A stretch of DNA of 64,000 bases from Oligoflexia bacterium (GCA_015231955.1 JADGAN010000014.1:1-64000), one strand, 5' to 3'. Counted from the stretch's first letter, positions 7,913-17,275 are shown. Program-made: numbers and translations. Notes: generated by a model not told the origin, from the letters alone.

Positions 7913-10809
7913 TAGCAAGATTGAGAAGGTTCCATTGGCCATTGTTACTATTATCTCTTGTGTTTATGTTACAGGAAGTAGGATTCGTTCATGCGCGCCT
8001 TAATGGAGACGATTTAGAGAAAACAGTTGCTATGCGTATGCTTCGGGTGACAGAGTTTAAAGATATTCAAGATAAATGCGAGGAGATGCATGTTCCTTGT
8101 TATCTTTTTGGAGGAACTGCCGCTGCTTATGTTGACTACGTTCATCGCGATTTAGAGCGAGAGTTAGAGCATAAAGATTATAATCCCTATCGATTTAATT
8201 ACGATTTAAACTCCATATTTAATAGCAATCAAGATTACGACATTGTCATGGATGGTACCCTAGAACAAGTAAAGACGTTGCAGGCCTATCTTGAAAGTAA
8301 GTATCCCTATATGCAAGGGGAGCATACCGCTTGGGAAGTGCGCCCACTACGTATGCAAAATGGCAGCAAAGCACCACTGCTTGGCGCAAATTATGACGAT
8401 AATAGCGATTTTCTAAAGCAACATACCGATAGTTATTCGCAAGGGATGGTTGCTATCAACAGTCCAGGGGAGGGAGAGCAGTGGGTACTCGATCTTAAGC
8501 ATTGGAAAAAATCAAATCCTCGACTTTTTTTAAATGATGTTATAAATCATCAAATTCATTATTTAGAAAATGATAAGCATACGCAAAGCGCACGTTATAA
8601 TGACTCTGCCACTGGCAATCCCCAGATCTTATCAGTGATTCGATACTTAATTAAGGTTTTGCAATATGGGGCGACCATTCCCGATGAGGATAAAGAGCAT
8701 TTAAGCAAAGTTATTGCTAACTTCGACCCAGAAAGCATAAGAAGTAACAATCAGTATCTCAAGCATTGGATAGAGTTCAATGGAAAAAAAATAGTGACCA
8801 ATTCGCTCGATGTAGAACGTTCTTTTGAGCTACTCCGCGGAAAGTATTGGGGGATTCCTGAGGAAAAAAATTTGCGAGTTAAACTTTCTCAATTAGGGTT
8901 AAACGATGCGGTTGGTGGGCTTAAGTGGTGGATGAAAAAAGAACCTCTACGTAGCACTCGCCCTTGTGGAGAGGGCGGTGATCAAAAAAGCGTACGTGCT
9001 AAAGATTTAGGCATTAAACAGATCAATCACGTTGTTAAAGAGCTTGATGCCTTTGAAAATATTATAAGGCCCTATGATCAAAGTATCAATGCATTGATAT
9101 CGAGAGATAATACTTATGGAGAGGCCGCTGTTTATGGGGATGGTTTTTACGTCTCTCGTGGTGAGAAGGATTATTATGGCACAGGAATGATGATTCTCAT
9201 GGATCTTGATGAGAATGCTCTCCAAGGGATGGATTTTGATATAGCAAAAAATGATTCCTCTATTTTGATTATAAAAAACAAGAATTGTATTCATAGAAAT
9301 TATGATCATGAAAAAGGGATATCGCTGGAAGAGTTTGTTCGTCGCCTTCTTACCAATAAAGGAGGAACTAGCGTAGGATATCTGTCTAGAATGCAAAAAA
9401 AGGCAGAGGCACAATATTTGGCATTAACTCCACAAGAAAAGAGTGAATTCAATCAATTTATTAGGGATCATATTGTCATCAATGAGTATCCTTCTGCTTG
9501 GTTTAAGAGCAAACTCAGTCAACTTTTTCCTAATGTTATTGAAATGGTAATCGAGCGAAGTGTTGCAGATCGGGAGATTGCTCAGTATGTTTTAAGTCAA
9601 CCCTATTGGAGCAATCATCCTGAATTGGTTGCAGCACTTATAAGAAATGGTCGGGCCAATGAGGAGATTGCACGGAGTGTTTTAAGTCAACCGCATTGGA
9701 AAGATCATCCTGAATTAGTCGAAGCGCTTGTAAAGAAGGGTGGGGCCGATGGAGATATTGCAAGAAGTGTTTTAAGTCAACCGCATTGGAAGGATCACCC
9801 TGAATTGGTCGAAACGCTTTTAAGCAGTGGTAAGGCAGACCACGCGATTGCTGCTTACGTTTTAAATCAACCACACTGGCAAGATCACCCTGAATTGGTC
9901 GAAACGCTTTTAAAAAAGGGCACGGCCGATGGAGAAATCGTCAGGAGTGTTTTAAGTCGACCGCACTGGAAGGATCACCCTGAATGGGTGGAAATGCTGG
10001 TCAATAAGGGCAGCGTAGATCAAGAGCTTGCTTGGAGCGTTTTGGGCCAAGCTCACTGGAAGGATCACCCTGAATGGGTCGAAACGCTTTTGAATAGAGG
10101 TAAGGCCGATATGGCGATTGCCTCTTGTGTTTTAAATCGAGCACACTGGAAGGATCACCCCGAATGGGTCGAAACGCTTTTAAGCAGGGGCAAGGCAGAC
10201 CAGGCGATTGTTACTTATGTTTTAAGTCAAGCTCACTGGAAAGATCATCCTGAATGGGTGGAAACGCTTATAAAAAAGGGTACGATCGATTGGGACATAG
10301 CTTGGAATGTTTTGAGTCAACCGCACTGGAAGGATCATCCTGAATTGGTCGAAGCGCTTATAATAAATGGCAAGGCAGACCGGGCGATTACTGATCATGT
10401 TTTAAATCAACCTCATTGGAAAAATTACTTTAAGAAGCTGACTAAGGAGGTAAAACCAAGTGTAGATAACATTAGAAAATTTTATAATGAGCACAGTAGG
10501 CAGATTACAGCGATGAAAGCAGAGTTAGCGAGAAGGTCTGCAGAATATGCCACCTTACCTAGTGGGGCCTTAAGTTTTAAAGATTTTCTTAAAAGTAACC
10601 TGGATGATCCCGTCTTCATTGCTTGCATCCCTGGAGATTTAATCCCAGTGTATGATGAGCTTTTATCTGGTAATCAGCTTCTCATCGACCAACTAATTGA
10701 AGGGATTGTAAGTCACTTACAAGTAAAAAATCGTAGTTTGAACTCTTTTGGGGCCTTGATGGAAAGTGTCCTTAGTATCTGCCCAGTTTTAATTCGCCAC
10801 CTCTTCTGA
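7909..10809 (+). CDS. exported nucleotidyltransferase/ART-like protein with 30-aa repeats (copy 2)
   Basis: 966 aa, a tandem paralogue of the preceding gene with the same architecture: signal peptide (1-29), nucleotidyltransferase-like head (GG at 68-69, DYD at 109-111, VLDLKHW with D195), ART-like segment around 385-445 (YGDGFYVSRGEKDYYG), ten 30-residue repeats (540-839) and a C-terminal tail. All putative catalytic acids are kept in both copies. Copy 2 has two more repeats and about 25 extra C-terminal residues. The start ATG lies in the ATGA overlap with copy 1. The pair probably arose by tandem duplication. Function is unknown; export plus a toxin-like domain set suggests action on another cell. 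Confidence 0.65.
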   Translation: MIARLRRFHWPLLLLSLVFMLQEVGFVHARLNGDDLEKTVAMRMLRVTEFKDIQDKCEEMHVPCYLFGGTAAAYVDYVHRDLERELEHKDYNPYRFNYDLNSIFNSNQDYDIVMDGTLEQVKTLQAYLESKYPYMQGEHTAWEVRPLRMQNGSKAPLLGANYDDNSDFLKQHTDSYSQGMVAINSPGEGEQWVLDLKHWKKSNPRLFLNDVINHQIHYLENDKHTQSARYNDSATGNPQILSVIRYLIKVLQYGATIPDEDKEHLSKVIANFDPESIRSNNQYLKHWIEFNGKKIVTNSLDVERSFELLRGKYWGIPEEKNLRVKLSQLGLNDAVGGLKWWMKKEPLRSTRPCGEGGDQKSVRAKDLGIKQINHVVKELDAFENIIRPYDQSINALISRDNTYGEAAVYGDGFYVSRGEKDYYGTGMMILMDLDENALQGMDFDIAKNDSSILIIKNKNCIHRNYDHEKGISLEEFVRRLLTNKGGTSVGYLSRMQKKAEAQYLALTPQEKSEFNQFIRDHIVINEYPSAWFKSKLSQLFPNVIEMVIERSVADREIAQYVLSQPYWSNHPELVAALIRNGRANEEIARSVLSQPHWKDHPELVEALVKKGGADGDIARSVLSQPHWKDHPELVETLLSSGKADHAIAAYVLNQPHWQDHPELVETLLKKGTADGEIVRSVLSRPHWKDHPEWVEMLVNKGSVDQELAWSVLGQAHWKDHPEWVETLLNRGKADMAIASCVLNRAHWKDHPEWVETLLSRGKADQAIVTYVLSQAHWKDHPEWVETLIKKGTIDWDIAWNVLSQPHWKDHPELVEALIINGKADRAITDHVLNQPHWKNYFKKLTKEVKPSVDNIRKFYNEHSRQITAMKAELARRSAEYATLPSGALSFKDFLKSNLDDPVFIACIPGDLIPVYDELLSGNQLLIDQLIEGIVSHLQVKNRSLNSFGALMESVLSICPVLIRHLF
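9526..10425 (+). repeat. ten tandem 90-bp units encoding 30-aa repeats
   Basis: Ten perfect-length 90-bp units encode 30-residue repeats such as HPELVEALVKKGGADGDIAR followed by SVLSQPHWKD. The H-W-K-D-H-P-E junction is nearly invariant. The variable positions are those in the middle of each unit (xxxAxxVL), as in solenoids that bind variable partners. Copy 1 has eight units. Confidence 0.95.
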
Positions 10810-11015
10810 AAATTCTATGGAAAAATGAAGTGGAAAAGTGAAGGCAACTTTTTGTTGCTTGTGAGTGTCCATCAACAAATCTTATTGAAGATAGCTAAGC
10901 CATTTAAATATTTCAAAAGCTAGCAATATTTAAAAAAACATTATTTTGCGCAAAACACTCGATGATACTCTAAGAGAAGCTATGAATTGGCATTTTTTTA
11001 AAGGAGTTAGAATCT
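10810..11015 (+). other. intergenic region, one small hairpin
   Basis: The gap contains a 7-bp stem with a T5 loop (AGGCAAC-TTTTT-GTTGCTT, 10842-10860), with no T tract behind it. An AAAGGAG ribosome binding site near 11000 serves the next gene. No clear promoter was found. Confidence 0.3.
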
Positions 11016-12605
11016 ATGTGTAATTATAGTGCAAACTACCTTAAGCGAGGCCGTCATCTTATCGTTTGGGTGATCCTGGTTTTTGCCACGGCCACAATAG
11101 GCCTGTCAACATCTGTTTATGCCTTGAGTGTTGACTTGATGACCCCCGACCGAGAGTTTAGGTGGTGTAGTCCATGGCAAGAAAATGAGTGGTCGTCGGC
11201 CGACGGAACTCCCGATATCGATGCTCCAGAGAACAACAACATGCGGGCCTCGATCCTTCAGAAATTTAATGGGGATCTCTTTTTGGCCCACGGTTCAGAC
11301 CCTTCGAAAGGGGGCGTCAAACGCAAGGCCGCATTGCGGGTGGCGAACTCTGAGGCAGTCGACGAACAACAGAAGGCGGATATTAGAGGAACGTTACAGA
11401 TCATTCCTAAAGAGAGGGCCACACCACGAGATCTTATCGTGTTGTCTGGAGGGCATGGTGATGAGGGTGCTCTTTGGGCCGCGAAACGACGATCCGATCA
11501 AGCTCTACTTTTTAAAAACATCAACTCTCTTGGAAAAAAGCGACAGTACAAAGTAGTTGCGCTAGAAGCGTGCCATGGCGGTGGGATCTTACCTGAACTC
11601 AGTGGTTTGATTGCACCTGGAGGTGTCGCCGTTGGACTAGTGACAGTCTCAAAACCTCATTGGATCAGGGCGCTTAACAGTGAGACGCTCTCCAATGCTG
11701 ATCCGGTACAGTTAGTAGCATTGCACGCTTTACAACAGGCAAGCTCTACAGGCATAGAAGATGGGCTGATGGCCGCACTAAACGTGATGGACAACTCCCA
11801 CAAGAGCTGTGCTCCTCGGGCGATAAAACGTGCTCTCTCGACGCTGATTCGGAAGCAAGGAGCGCCAACAGCTCGAGCAGATGAGGCAAGCGCCTTGCAG
11901 CTGATCGACAACCTAGTCAAGCATCAAGAGTGTGATCGTGAGATGAAAATATTGTATGGTGGGCTCTCGTCAAAAATTAAAGGGGAGAGGATCACAGACA
12001 AAGATCCACGTTATGCCAAGGGAGTTCGTCGTGCTATTACTGTTGCTGAGGCAGATGAGAATCGTGTGATCGCCCAACGTTTGCTGGATGCTTGCAGTGC
12101 CAAGGCCGCTAGTTGTCCAAGGCGTTGCGATGGCAACTACATTCGCGTGCTGCAACAATTAGCAAAACCAGGCGCTATACAGTTAGCTTCCTCAAAGGGA
12201 CAACTTATTGAGTACAAGGAAGAGGAGCACCTTGCAGATTTACCCTCCATGCATGCACTTCGGGCCTATCAAGACGAGATCTTTGCTTTGGGAGAAGGGT
12301 TGGGATTAAACGCTGCTATTGTTTATAACCCCTCTGATAAAAAAATGCACTATCCCTCTTGGATGGATACAGCTCTTGGCCTTTGTGGTGAGGCCGCACC
12401 CGACAAAAATTTTCAAGAGATTTTGTCCAATATTAAAAAGAATTATCCCAAAGAGACGCAATTTATTGGGACTGACTCTGCAGGGCTGATGACTGCTATA
12501 GAGTCGAGCTTTGTTGTAAGTCCAGCAGAAAGTTGTAATGCCTCTGCTTCCGCCCCACTGGAATGGTCTTTGCCTGCTCCAGTTAAGTTTAAGCATGAAC
12601 ATTAA
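11016..12605 (+). CDS. exported clan CD (caspase/legumain-like) cysteine peptidase candidate
   Basis: 529 aa with an N-terminal signal segment (about 14-36). The dyad pattern typical of clan CD peptidases is present: DLIVLSGGHGDEGALW gives His147 (H-G), and 39 residues later VVALEACHGGGI gives Cys186 (A-C-H-G-G). Hydrophobic beta strands precede each, as in caspases, gingipains and legumains. The region after 210 is alpha-rich, with a Cys-rich stretch near 365-380, and is unrecognised. The gene stands alone behind the repeat proteins on the same strand. It could be a protease released to act on another cell, or a maturation protease for its neighbours. The family call rests only on the two motifs. 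Confidence 0.55.
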   Translation: MCNYSANYLKRGRHLIVWVILVFATATIGLSTSVYALSVDLMTPDREFRWCSPWQENEWSSADGTPDIDAPENNNMRASILQKFNGDLFLAHGSDPSKGGVKRKAALRVANSEAVDEQQKADIRGTLQIIPKERATPRDLIVLSGGHGDEGALWAAKRRSDQALLFKNINSLGKKRQYKVVALEACHGGGILPELSGLIAPGGVAVGLVTVSKPHWIRALNSETLSNADPVQLVALHALQQASSTGIEDGLMAALNVMDNSHKSCAPRAIKRALSTLIRKQGAPTARADEASALQLIDNLVKHQECDREMKILYGGLSSKIKGERITDKDPRYAKGVRRAITVAEADENRVIAQRLLDACSAKAASCPRRCDGNYIRVLQQLAKPGAIQLASSKGQLIEYKEEEHLADLPSMHALRAYQDEIFALGEGLGLNAAIVYNPSDKKMHYPSWMDTALGLCGEAAPDKNFQEILSNIKKNYPKETQFIGTDSAGLMTAIESSFVVSPAESCNASASAPLEWSLPAPVKFKHEH

Positions 12606-12758
12606 ACGATATGTTGAGCTTTTTAATCGCAATTAAAATATACCCGAGGGAAATGCAAAAAAAAAATCTCGCTTGCTTTTCCTCTTTATAACCATTAATT
12701 CTATAGAGATTTTATGCTTGTCAAATATCTTGGTTGAGTTAACTCAAAGGTTTCACTT
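12606..12758. other. intergenic region upstream of hybrid sensor kinase
   Basis: A-rich, with an A10 run near 12657. It ends in the 14-bp palindrome described separately and an AAAGG ribosome binding site (12746-12750). No confident promoter was seen. Confidence 0.3.
12734..12747. promoter_or_regulatory. perfect 14-bp palindrome (possible operator)
   Basis: TTGAGTTAACTCAA equals its own reverse complement. It ends 11 bp before the ATG at 12759 and overlaps the start of the ribosome binding site. It may be an operator or an RNA element affecting translation. Confidence 0.4.
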
Positions 12759-15182
12759 ATGATGAGAGAAAGCTTTATGGATCCTGTTTCAGAATCTTCT
12801 TCGTTAAGCATAACTCCTTCTCTTCTTTGTTTCAAAAAGTTGTTTGCATTTTCTCCTGGACTTTGCTGGATCGTTCGTCCCGATCCCCCACATTACTCCA
12901 TTTTAACCGCCAATGATGCTTGTTTAAAAACATTAAAGGTCGTGCATAACGATATCGTTGGACGATCGCTTTTTGATTTTTTGCCTGAAAACTCTTCTTA
13001 TGCCAAGTCCACTTGGATGGCAAAGCTTAGGATCTCACTTGATCGCGTAAGACAAAACAAAGTGATCGATCACCTGAAGGTTCAAAAGTTTTATGTTCGT
13101 CGGCCCAAAGAGCAAGGTGGCAATCTTGAGGAAAGATTTTGGAGTGCTATGAATATTCCTGTTTTTGATGAAAAGGATCTTTTGTCAGCAATTCTTTATC
13201 ACATGGAAGATGTGACTGAATTTATCTCGTTCAAAAATGTGGACGAGAGTGACTTAGAAAAAAATGAACCAAGAGCGCTCTCTGTTAACACTAGCAAAGC
13301 TCTAGTTTTAATTATGGCACAAGATGAAGAGGTGAATCGCTCTCTTTGTGAGACTTTAGGTAAAGATTTTCAGATTGTGAGTGTAAAGGATGGACGTGAA
13401 GGCGTTGATAAAGTAGCTATCCTCCATCCTGATCTAGTGATTACTGATGAGGGTTTGCCTGGAATGAGTGAGAGTGAAATGATTCAATTGATCCGAGCAC
13501 AGCATGGCCCTGGGCATGGGCAAATTCCTATCATCACGCTGAAGGAGAAGGTGGATAAGGAGCTATGTTTTAAATTACAAAATCAAATGATCCAAGACTA
13601 TCTCTTAAAACCCTTCGAAGCGGAAGAGCTGCTTGCACGAATCAAAAATCACCTCGCTATCAAATTCATGCATGAGGCATTGGAAAAATCGGAGGAAAAA
13701 TTTAGAGATCTTATGGAGTCGGCCTATGAGTCCATTATTTTGGTTAACGCTGAAGGCAGGATTGAAATCGTTAATAAAAAAGTTACAGAGTGCTTTGGTT
13801 ATGAACCACTGGAGCTGCTTGGTCAACCGATTGAGATGTTGATTCCTGAGCGCTATCGCACCTCTCACCTTACGAAGCGAACACACTATCTGGAGCATCC
13901 AGTGGCACGACCCATGGGGAAAGATCTAAGTCTTTGGGCGAGAAGAAAAGATGGATCTGAGTTTCCAGTTGATATCTCCCTAAAACCTTTGCAGACAGAG
14001 AAAGGATTACGCGTGTCGGCCGTTATTTACGATATCACCGAAAAAAAACAGGCCCAGGAGCAACTTTTTCATTCTGCAAAACTGGCATCGCTTGGGACGC
14101 TAACCGCTGGAGTGGCCCATGAAATCAATAATCCTTTGGCAATCATTGTTGGTAACTTAGAGATTTTATCTGAAAAGAACGTTGAAATTGGAGAGGAGCA
14201 GGTTAAGCGCCTCGATCGTATTAATAAGGCCTGCTTTAGAATTAAAGCGATCGTTGATAAGATGAGAATTTTTTCGCGTGCAGATACCAACAGCAATGAT
14301 GAGCTTTTTGATGTTAATCAATCGATTGTAGATACACTCTCCTTACTCGAGACACTCTACGGGAAAGTTAACATTGCGCTTGTCAAACATCTTGTGCCTA
14401 TGAAATTGTTAGTTAAAGGGAATTTAGGAAATTTTCAACAAGTGCTTTTAAATCTACTTTTAAATGCAAAAGATGCCATGCCCAGTGGAGGAACTCTTGC
14501 TATCCGTACATCCATTCATGGAGATCAGCAGAGAGTCGATATAACAGATACTGGGGTTGGTGTCCTGCCAGAACACTTAAACAAGATCTTTTCTCCTTTC
14601 TTTACCACCAAAGAACCGGGCAAAGGCACAGGGCTTGGTCTCTCTATTAGCTTTGCAATGATTCAACAAATGGGCGGAATGATCACTGTGAGCTCACTTA
14701 TTGGTAAAGGAACCACCTTTACAATTACTCTTCCCTTGTCCCAAGAGGGGGCCACAGAGAACACGGTTAAACAAGCGCCACCCTTGGAGCAGTTTAAGGG
14801 CAAAATTCTAGTCGTCGATGATGAAGAGGATATTTGTGATCTCTTGTCTTACCACTTAAGGCTTTGGGGTTTTGAAGTTGATACGGCAGCAAATGGCCTG
14901 GAGGCCTTTAACAAAGTTAAACTTAAAGATTATCAAATCATCATTACCGATCTTAAGATGCCAAAGATGGATGGAAAAGAGCTCATTTTGGAGATTCATA
15001 AATTACCTCAAAAAAAAGAGGTCAAGATTATCATGAACACCGGGCATGTGGCGGATGAAAACAAAGAGCTGCTCGCGGATGTTTTTGCTTTGTGTGATGG
15101 ACTCTTGTACAAACCTTTTTCTAGTCATGCCCTTTACGATCTAATTGAAGAGGTGGGAATTCGCCACGTTGTCGGAAATTAG
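12759..15182 (+). CDS. hybrid sensor histidine kinase (PAS-REC-PAS-HisKA-HATPase-REC)
   Basis: 807 aa and no membrane segment, so cytoplasmic. Order: PAS-like domain (about 30-140), receiver (about 185-300, phospho-acceptor D230 in VITDEGLPG), PAS (about 310-430), HisKA with VAHEINNP (H454), HATPase with N-box NLLLNAKDAM, G1 DTGVGV and G2 GKGTGLGLS, and a C-terminal receiver (about 680-800) with VVDDEED and D731 in ITDLKMPKMDG. An internal receiver between two PAS domains allows input from another phosphorelay. No response regulator or HPt gene lies next to it, so the output must be elsewhere. A second in-frame ATG at 12777 is possible, but the first has the better-spaced site. Confidence 0.9.
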   Translation: MMRESFMDPVSESSSLSITPSLLCFKKLFAFSPGLCWIVRPDPPHYSILTANDACLKTLKVVHNDIVGRSLFDFLPENSSYAKSTWMAKLRISLDRVRQNKVIDHLKVQKFYVRRPKEQGGNLEERFWSAMNIPVFDEKDLLSAILYHMEDVTEFISFKNVDESDLEKNEPRALSVNTSKALVLIMAQDEEVNRSLCETLGKDFQIVSVKDGREGVDKVAILHPDLVITDEGLPGMSESEMIQLIRAQHGPGHGQIPIITLKEKVDKELCFKLQNQMIQDYLLKPFEAEELLARIKNHLAIKFMHEALEKSEEKFRDLMESAYESIILVNAEGRIEIVNKKVTECFGYEPLELLGQPIEMLIPERYRTSHLTKRTHYLEHPVARPMGKDLSLWARRKDGSEFPVDISLKPLQTEKGLRVSAVIYDITEKKQAQEQLFHSAKLASLGTLTAGVAHEINNPLAIIVGNLEILSEKNVEIGEEQVKRLDRINKACFRIKAIVDKMRIFSRADTNSNDELFDVNQSIVDTLSLLETLYGKVNIALVKHLVPMKLLVKGNLGNFQQVLLNLLLNAKDAMPSGGTLAIRTSIHGDQQRVDITDTGVGVLPEHLNKIFSPFFTTKEPGKGTGLGLSISFAMIQQMGGMITVSSLIGKGTTFTITLPLSQEGATENTVKQAPPLEQFKGKILVVDDEEDICDLLSYHLRLWGFEVDTAANGLEAFNKVKLKDYQIIITDLKMPKMDGKELILEIHKLPQKKEVKIIMNTGHVADENKELLADVFALCDGLLYKPFSSHALYDLIEEVGIRHVVGN

Positions 15183-15232
15183 CTATTAGCAGTATCTGAT
15201 CTCTTCGATTAACATCTTTAAAGTTCTATTAT

Positions 15233-17275
15233 ATGCTTAGGAGCATGAAGAATATAAAAAAGAGAGCAGAGAAGTTAAGATTAGTAGCAAATGATTGCTA
15301 CCTGGAACCCTATGAGCAACACCTTTTATGGCGAAAAAAGCGTAGTGAAGAGTTGCTACAGCAATTGGCAGGGGAGGGGGGATCGCTGCTTACGTTTGCG
15401 AATGGACACCACTATTTTGGTTTGCAAAAGCAAAAAGATTGCTGGATTTTTCGCGAATGGGCCCCTAACGCTTCGGCGATCTTTTTAGTTGGAACTTTTA
15501 ATCACTGGCAGAGTCGGGACGATTTTCAGTTAAAGCGCACACCCAACGGCGACATTTGGGAGATTACACTCCCTTTAAATGCTATTACACATGGTGATCT
15601 CTACAAACTGCGCGTCCATTGGCCAGGCGGTGAAGGCGAGAGAATCCCGGCCTATGCCTTCTATGTGGTTCAAGATGCCAAGACGAAGATCTTCTCGGCG
15701 TGTGTATGGGATCCGAGCAGTGCTTACCAAATGAAGTACCATTCCCCGGATCCGGCACTTACAAGCGCACCGCTCATTTATGAGGCGCATGTGGGAATGG
15801 CCCAGGCAGAGGAGTGTGTGCACACTTACAATGAGTTTCGCATGCGTACGCTCCCGCGGATCAAAAAGGCCGGATACAACACGATTCAGTTGATGGCGAT
15901 TCAAGAGCACCCCTACTACGGCTCCTTTGGCTATCAGGTCTCCAATTTCTTTGCTCCTTCTTCTCGTTTTGGGACACCTTGCGAGCTTAGACGCTTAATC
16001 GATGAGGCCCATGGCATGGGAATGCGAGTGATTATGGATATGGTGCTCTCTCACTCTGTAAAAAACCAAGCGGAAGGACTGGGGTTGTTTGATGGGACTC
16101 AATACCAATATTTTCATGATGGGAGCAGAGGACTGCATCCCGCTTGGGACAGCTTATGTTTTGATTATGGGAAACATCATGTGTTGCATTTTCTTTTGAG
16201 TAACTGTAAATACTGGGCGGAAACATTTCACTTTGATGGTTACCGCTTCGATGGTGTAACCAGTATGCTCTACCACGATCATGGGCTTGGCAAAAACTTT
16301 AACCACTACGACGACTATTTTAATGCTAATGTCGATGAAGATGCTGTGGCCTTTTTAAGTTTGGCCAATCAACTGTTGCACAACTATCGAGCAGATTTCA
16401 TCACCATTGCCGAAGAGGTCTCGGGGATGCCAGGTCTTGCAGCAAACTCCTCGTGGGGAGGAGTGGGGTTTGACTATCGTATGGGGATGGGTATCCCTGA
16501 TTATTGGATCAAACTTTTAAAACACACCAAGGATGAGCATTGGTCGGTGGAAGCGATCTACCACGAACATGTCAATCGCCGAAGGGATGAAAAAATTATT
16601 GCTTATTGCGAATCACATGATCAGGCCATGGTTGGAGACAAAACGCTTGCTTTTTGGTTAATGGATGCGGAAATGTATTGGAGTATGTCGAAGGAAAGTC
16701 GCGGTAATATCATCATAGATCGAGGGATCGCACTTCATAAAATGCTTCGCCTGTTTACTTGCACTACCGCCCGTGGCGGTTATCTCAACTTTATCGGCAA
16801 CGAATGGGCGCATCCAGAGTGGATCGATTTTCCCCGTGAAGGCAATCGCAACTCGTTTCACTATGCACGCAGGCAGTGGCAGCTTCTCGATGATCAGAAA
16901 CTTTGCTATCACTATTTAGGAGACTTCGACCAAGAGATGATTGCGTTTGTGGATCAGCAGCAAATCTGTTCTAAGGAGGATCCCACGCTAATCTGGAGCA
17001 ATCTTTCCCAGCAATTGATCTGCTTTAAGCGTGGCCATCTCTATTTTATTTTCAATTTTCATCCTCACAACTCTTATACAGATTATGCCATCGAGGTTCC
17101 GCCAGGAGAGTACCAGCAAGTGTTTAATTCGGATGAAGAGAGGTTTGGTGGGCATCAGCGTATCCCGCAGGGACAAAAACACCACGCTAGGGATTGTGAG
17201 TTGTTTGCTAGAAAAGCTCCCAGGATTTTCCTCTATCTACCGGCACGAACTGCGCTTATTTTACGCTGCTTATAG
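15233..17275 (+). CDS. glgB: 1,4-alpha-glucan branching enzyme
   Basis: 680 aa, GH13. An N-terminal CBM48-like domain contains EWAPNASAIFLVGTFNHW (about 75-92). The catalytic barrel has DMVLSHS (motif I), GYRFDGVTSM (nucleophile D340), ITIAEEVSGMPG (acid E394) and YCESHDQAMVGDKT (motif IV). The AEEVSGMP and SHDQ motifs and the length match the eukaryote-type branching enzymes (GBE1/plant SBE), also found in some bacteria, rather than the standard E. coli-type GlgB. It makes alpha-1,6 branches in glycogen. No other glycogen gene is adjacent, and it follows the sensor kinase by 50 bp. Confidence 0.92.
   Translation: MLRSMKNIKKRAEKLRLVANDCYLEPYEQHLLWRKKRSEELLQQLAGEGGSLLTFANGHHYFGLQKQKDCWIFREWAPNASAIFLVGTFNHWQSRDDFQLKRTPNGDIWEITLPLNAITHGDLYKLRVHWPGGEGERIPAYAFYVVQDAKTKIFSACVWDPSSAYQMKYHSPDPALTSAPLIYEAHVGMAQAEECVHTYNEFRMRTLPRIKKAGYNTIQLMAIQEHPYYGSFGYQVSNFFAPSSRFGTPCELRRLIDEAHGMGMRVIMDMVLSHSVKNQAEGLGLFDGTQYQYFHDGSRGLHPAWDSLCFDYGKHHVLHFLLSNCKYWAETFHFDGYRFDGVTSMLYHDHGLGKNFNHYDDYFNANVDEDAVAFLSLANQLLHNYRADFITIAEEVSGMPGLAANSSWGGVGFDYRMGMGIPDYWIKLLKHTKDEHWSVEAIYHEHVNRRRDEKIIAYCESHDQAMVGDKTLAFWLMDAEMYWSMSKESRGNIIIDRGIALHKMLRLFTCTTARGGYLNFIGNEWAHPEWIDFPREGNRNSFHYARRQWQLLDDQKLCYHYLGDFDQEMIAFVDQQQICSKEDPTLIWSNLSQQLICFKRGHLYFIFNFHPHNSYTDYAIEVPPGEYQQVFNSDEERFGGHQRIPQGQKHHARDCELFARKAPRIFLYLPARTALILRCL

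Noticed and set aside
6890-10425. possible CRISPR-like or tandem non-coding array
   Set aside because: The 90-bp units stay in frame and code for a regular 30-residue protein repeat without spacers.
10842-10860. hairpin after the second repeat protein as a terminator
   Set aside because: Seven-base stem without a T tract; not enough for an intrinsic terminator.
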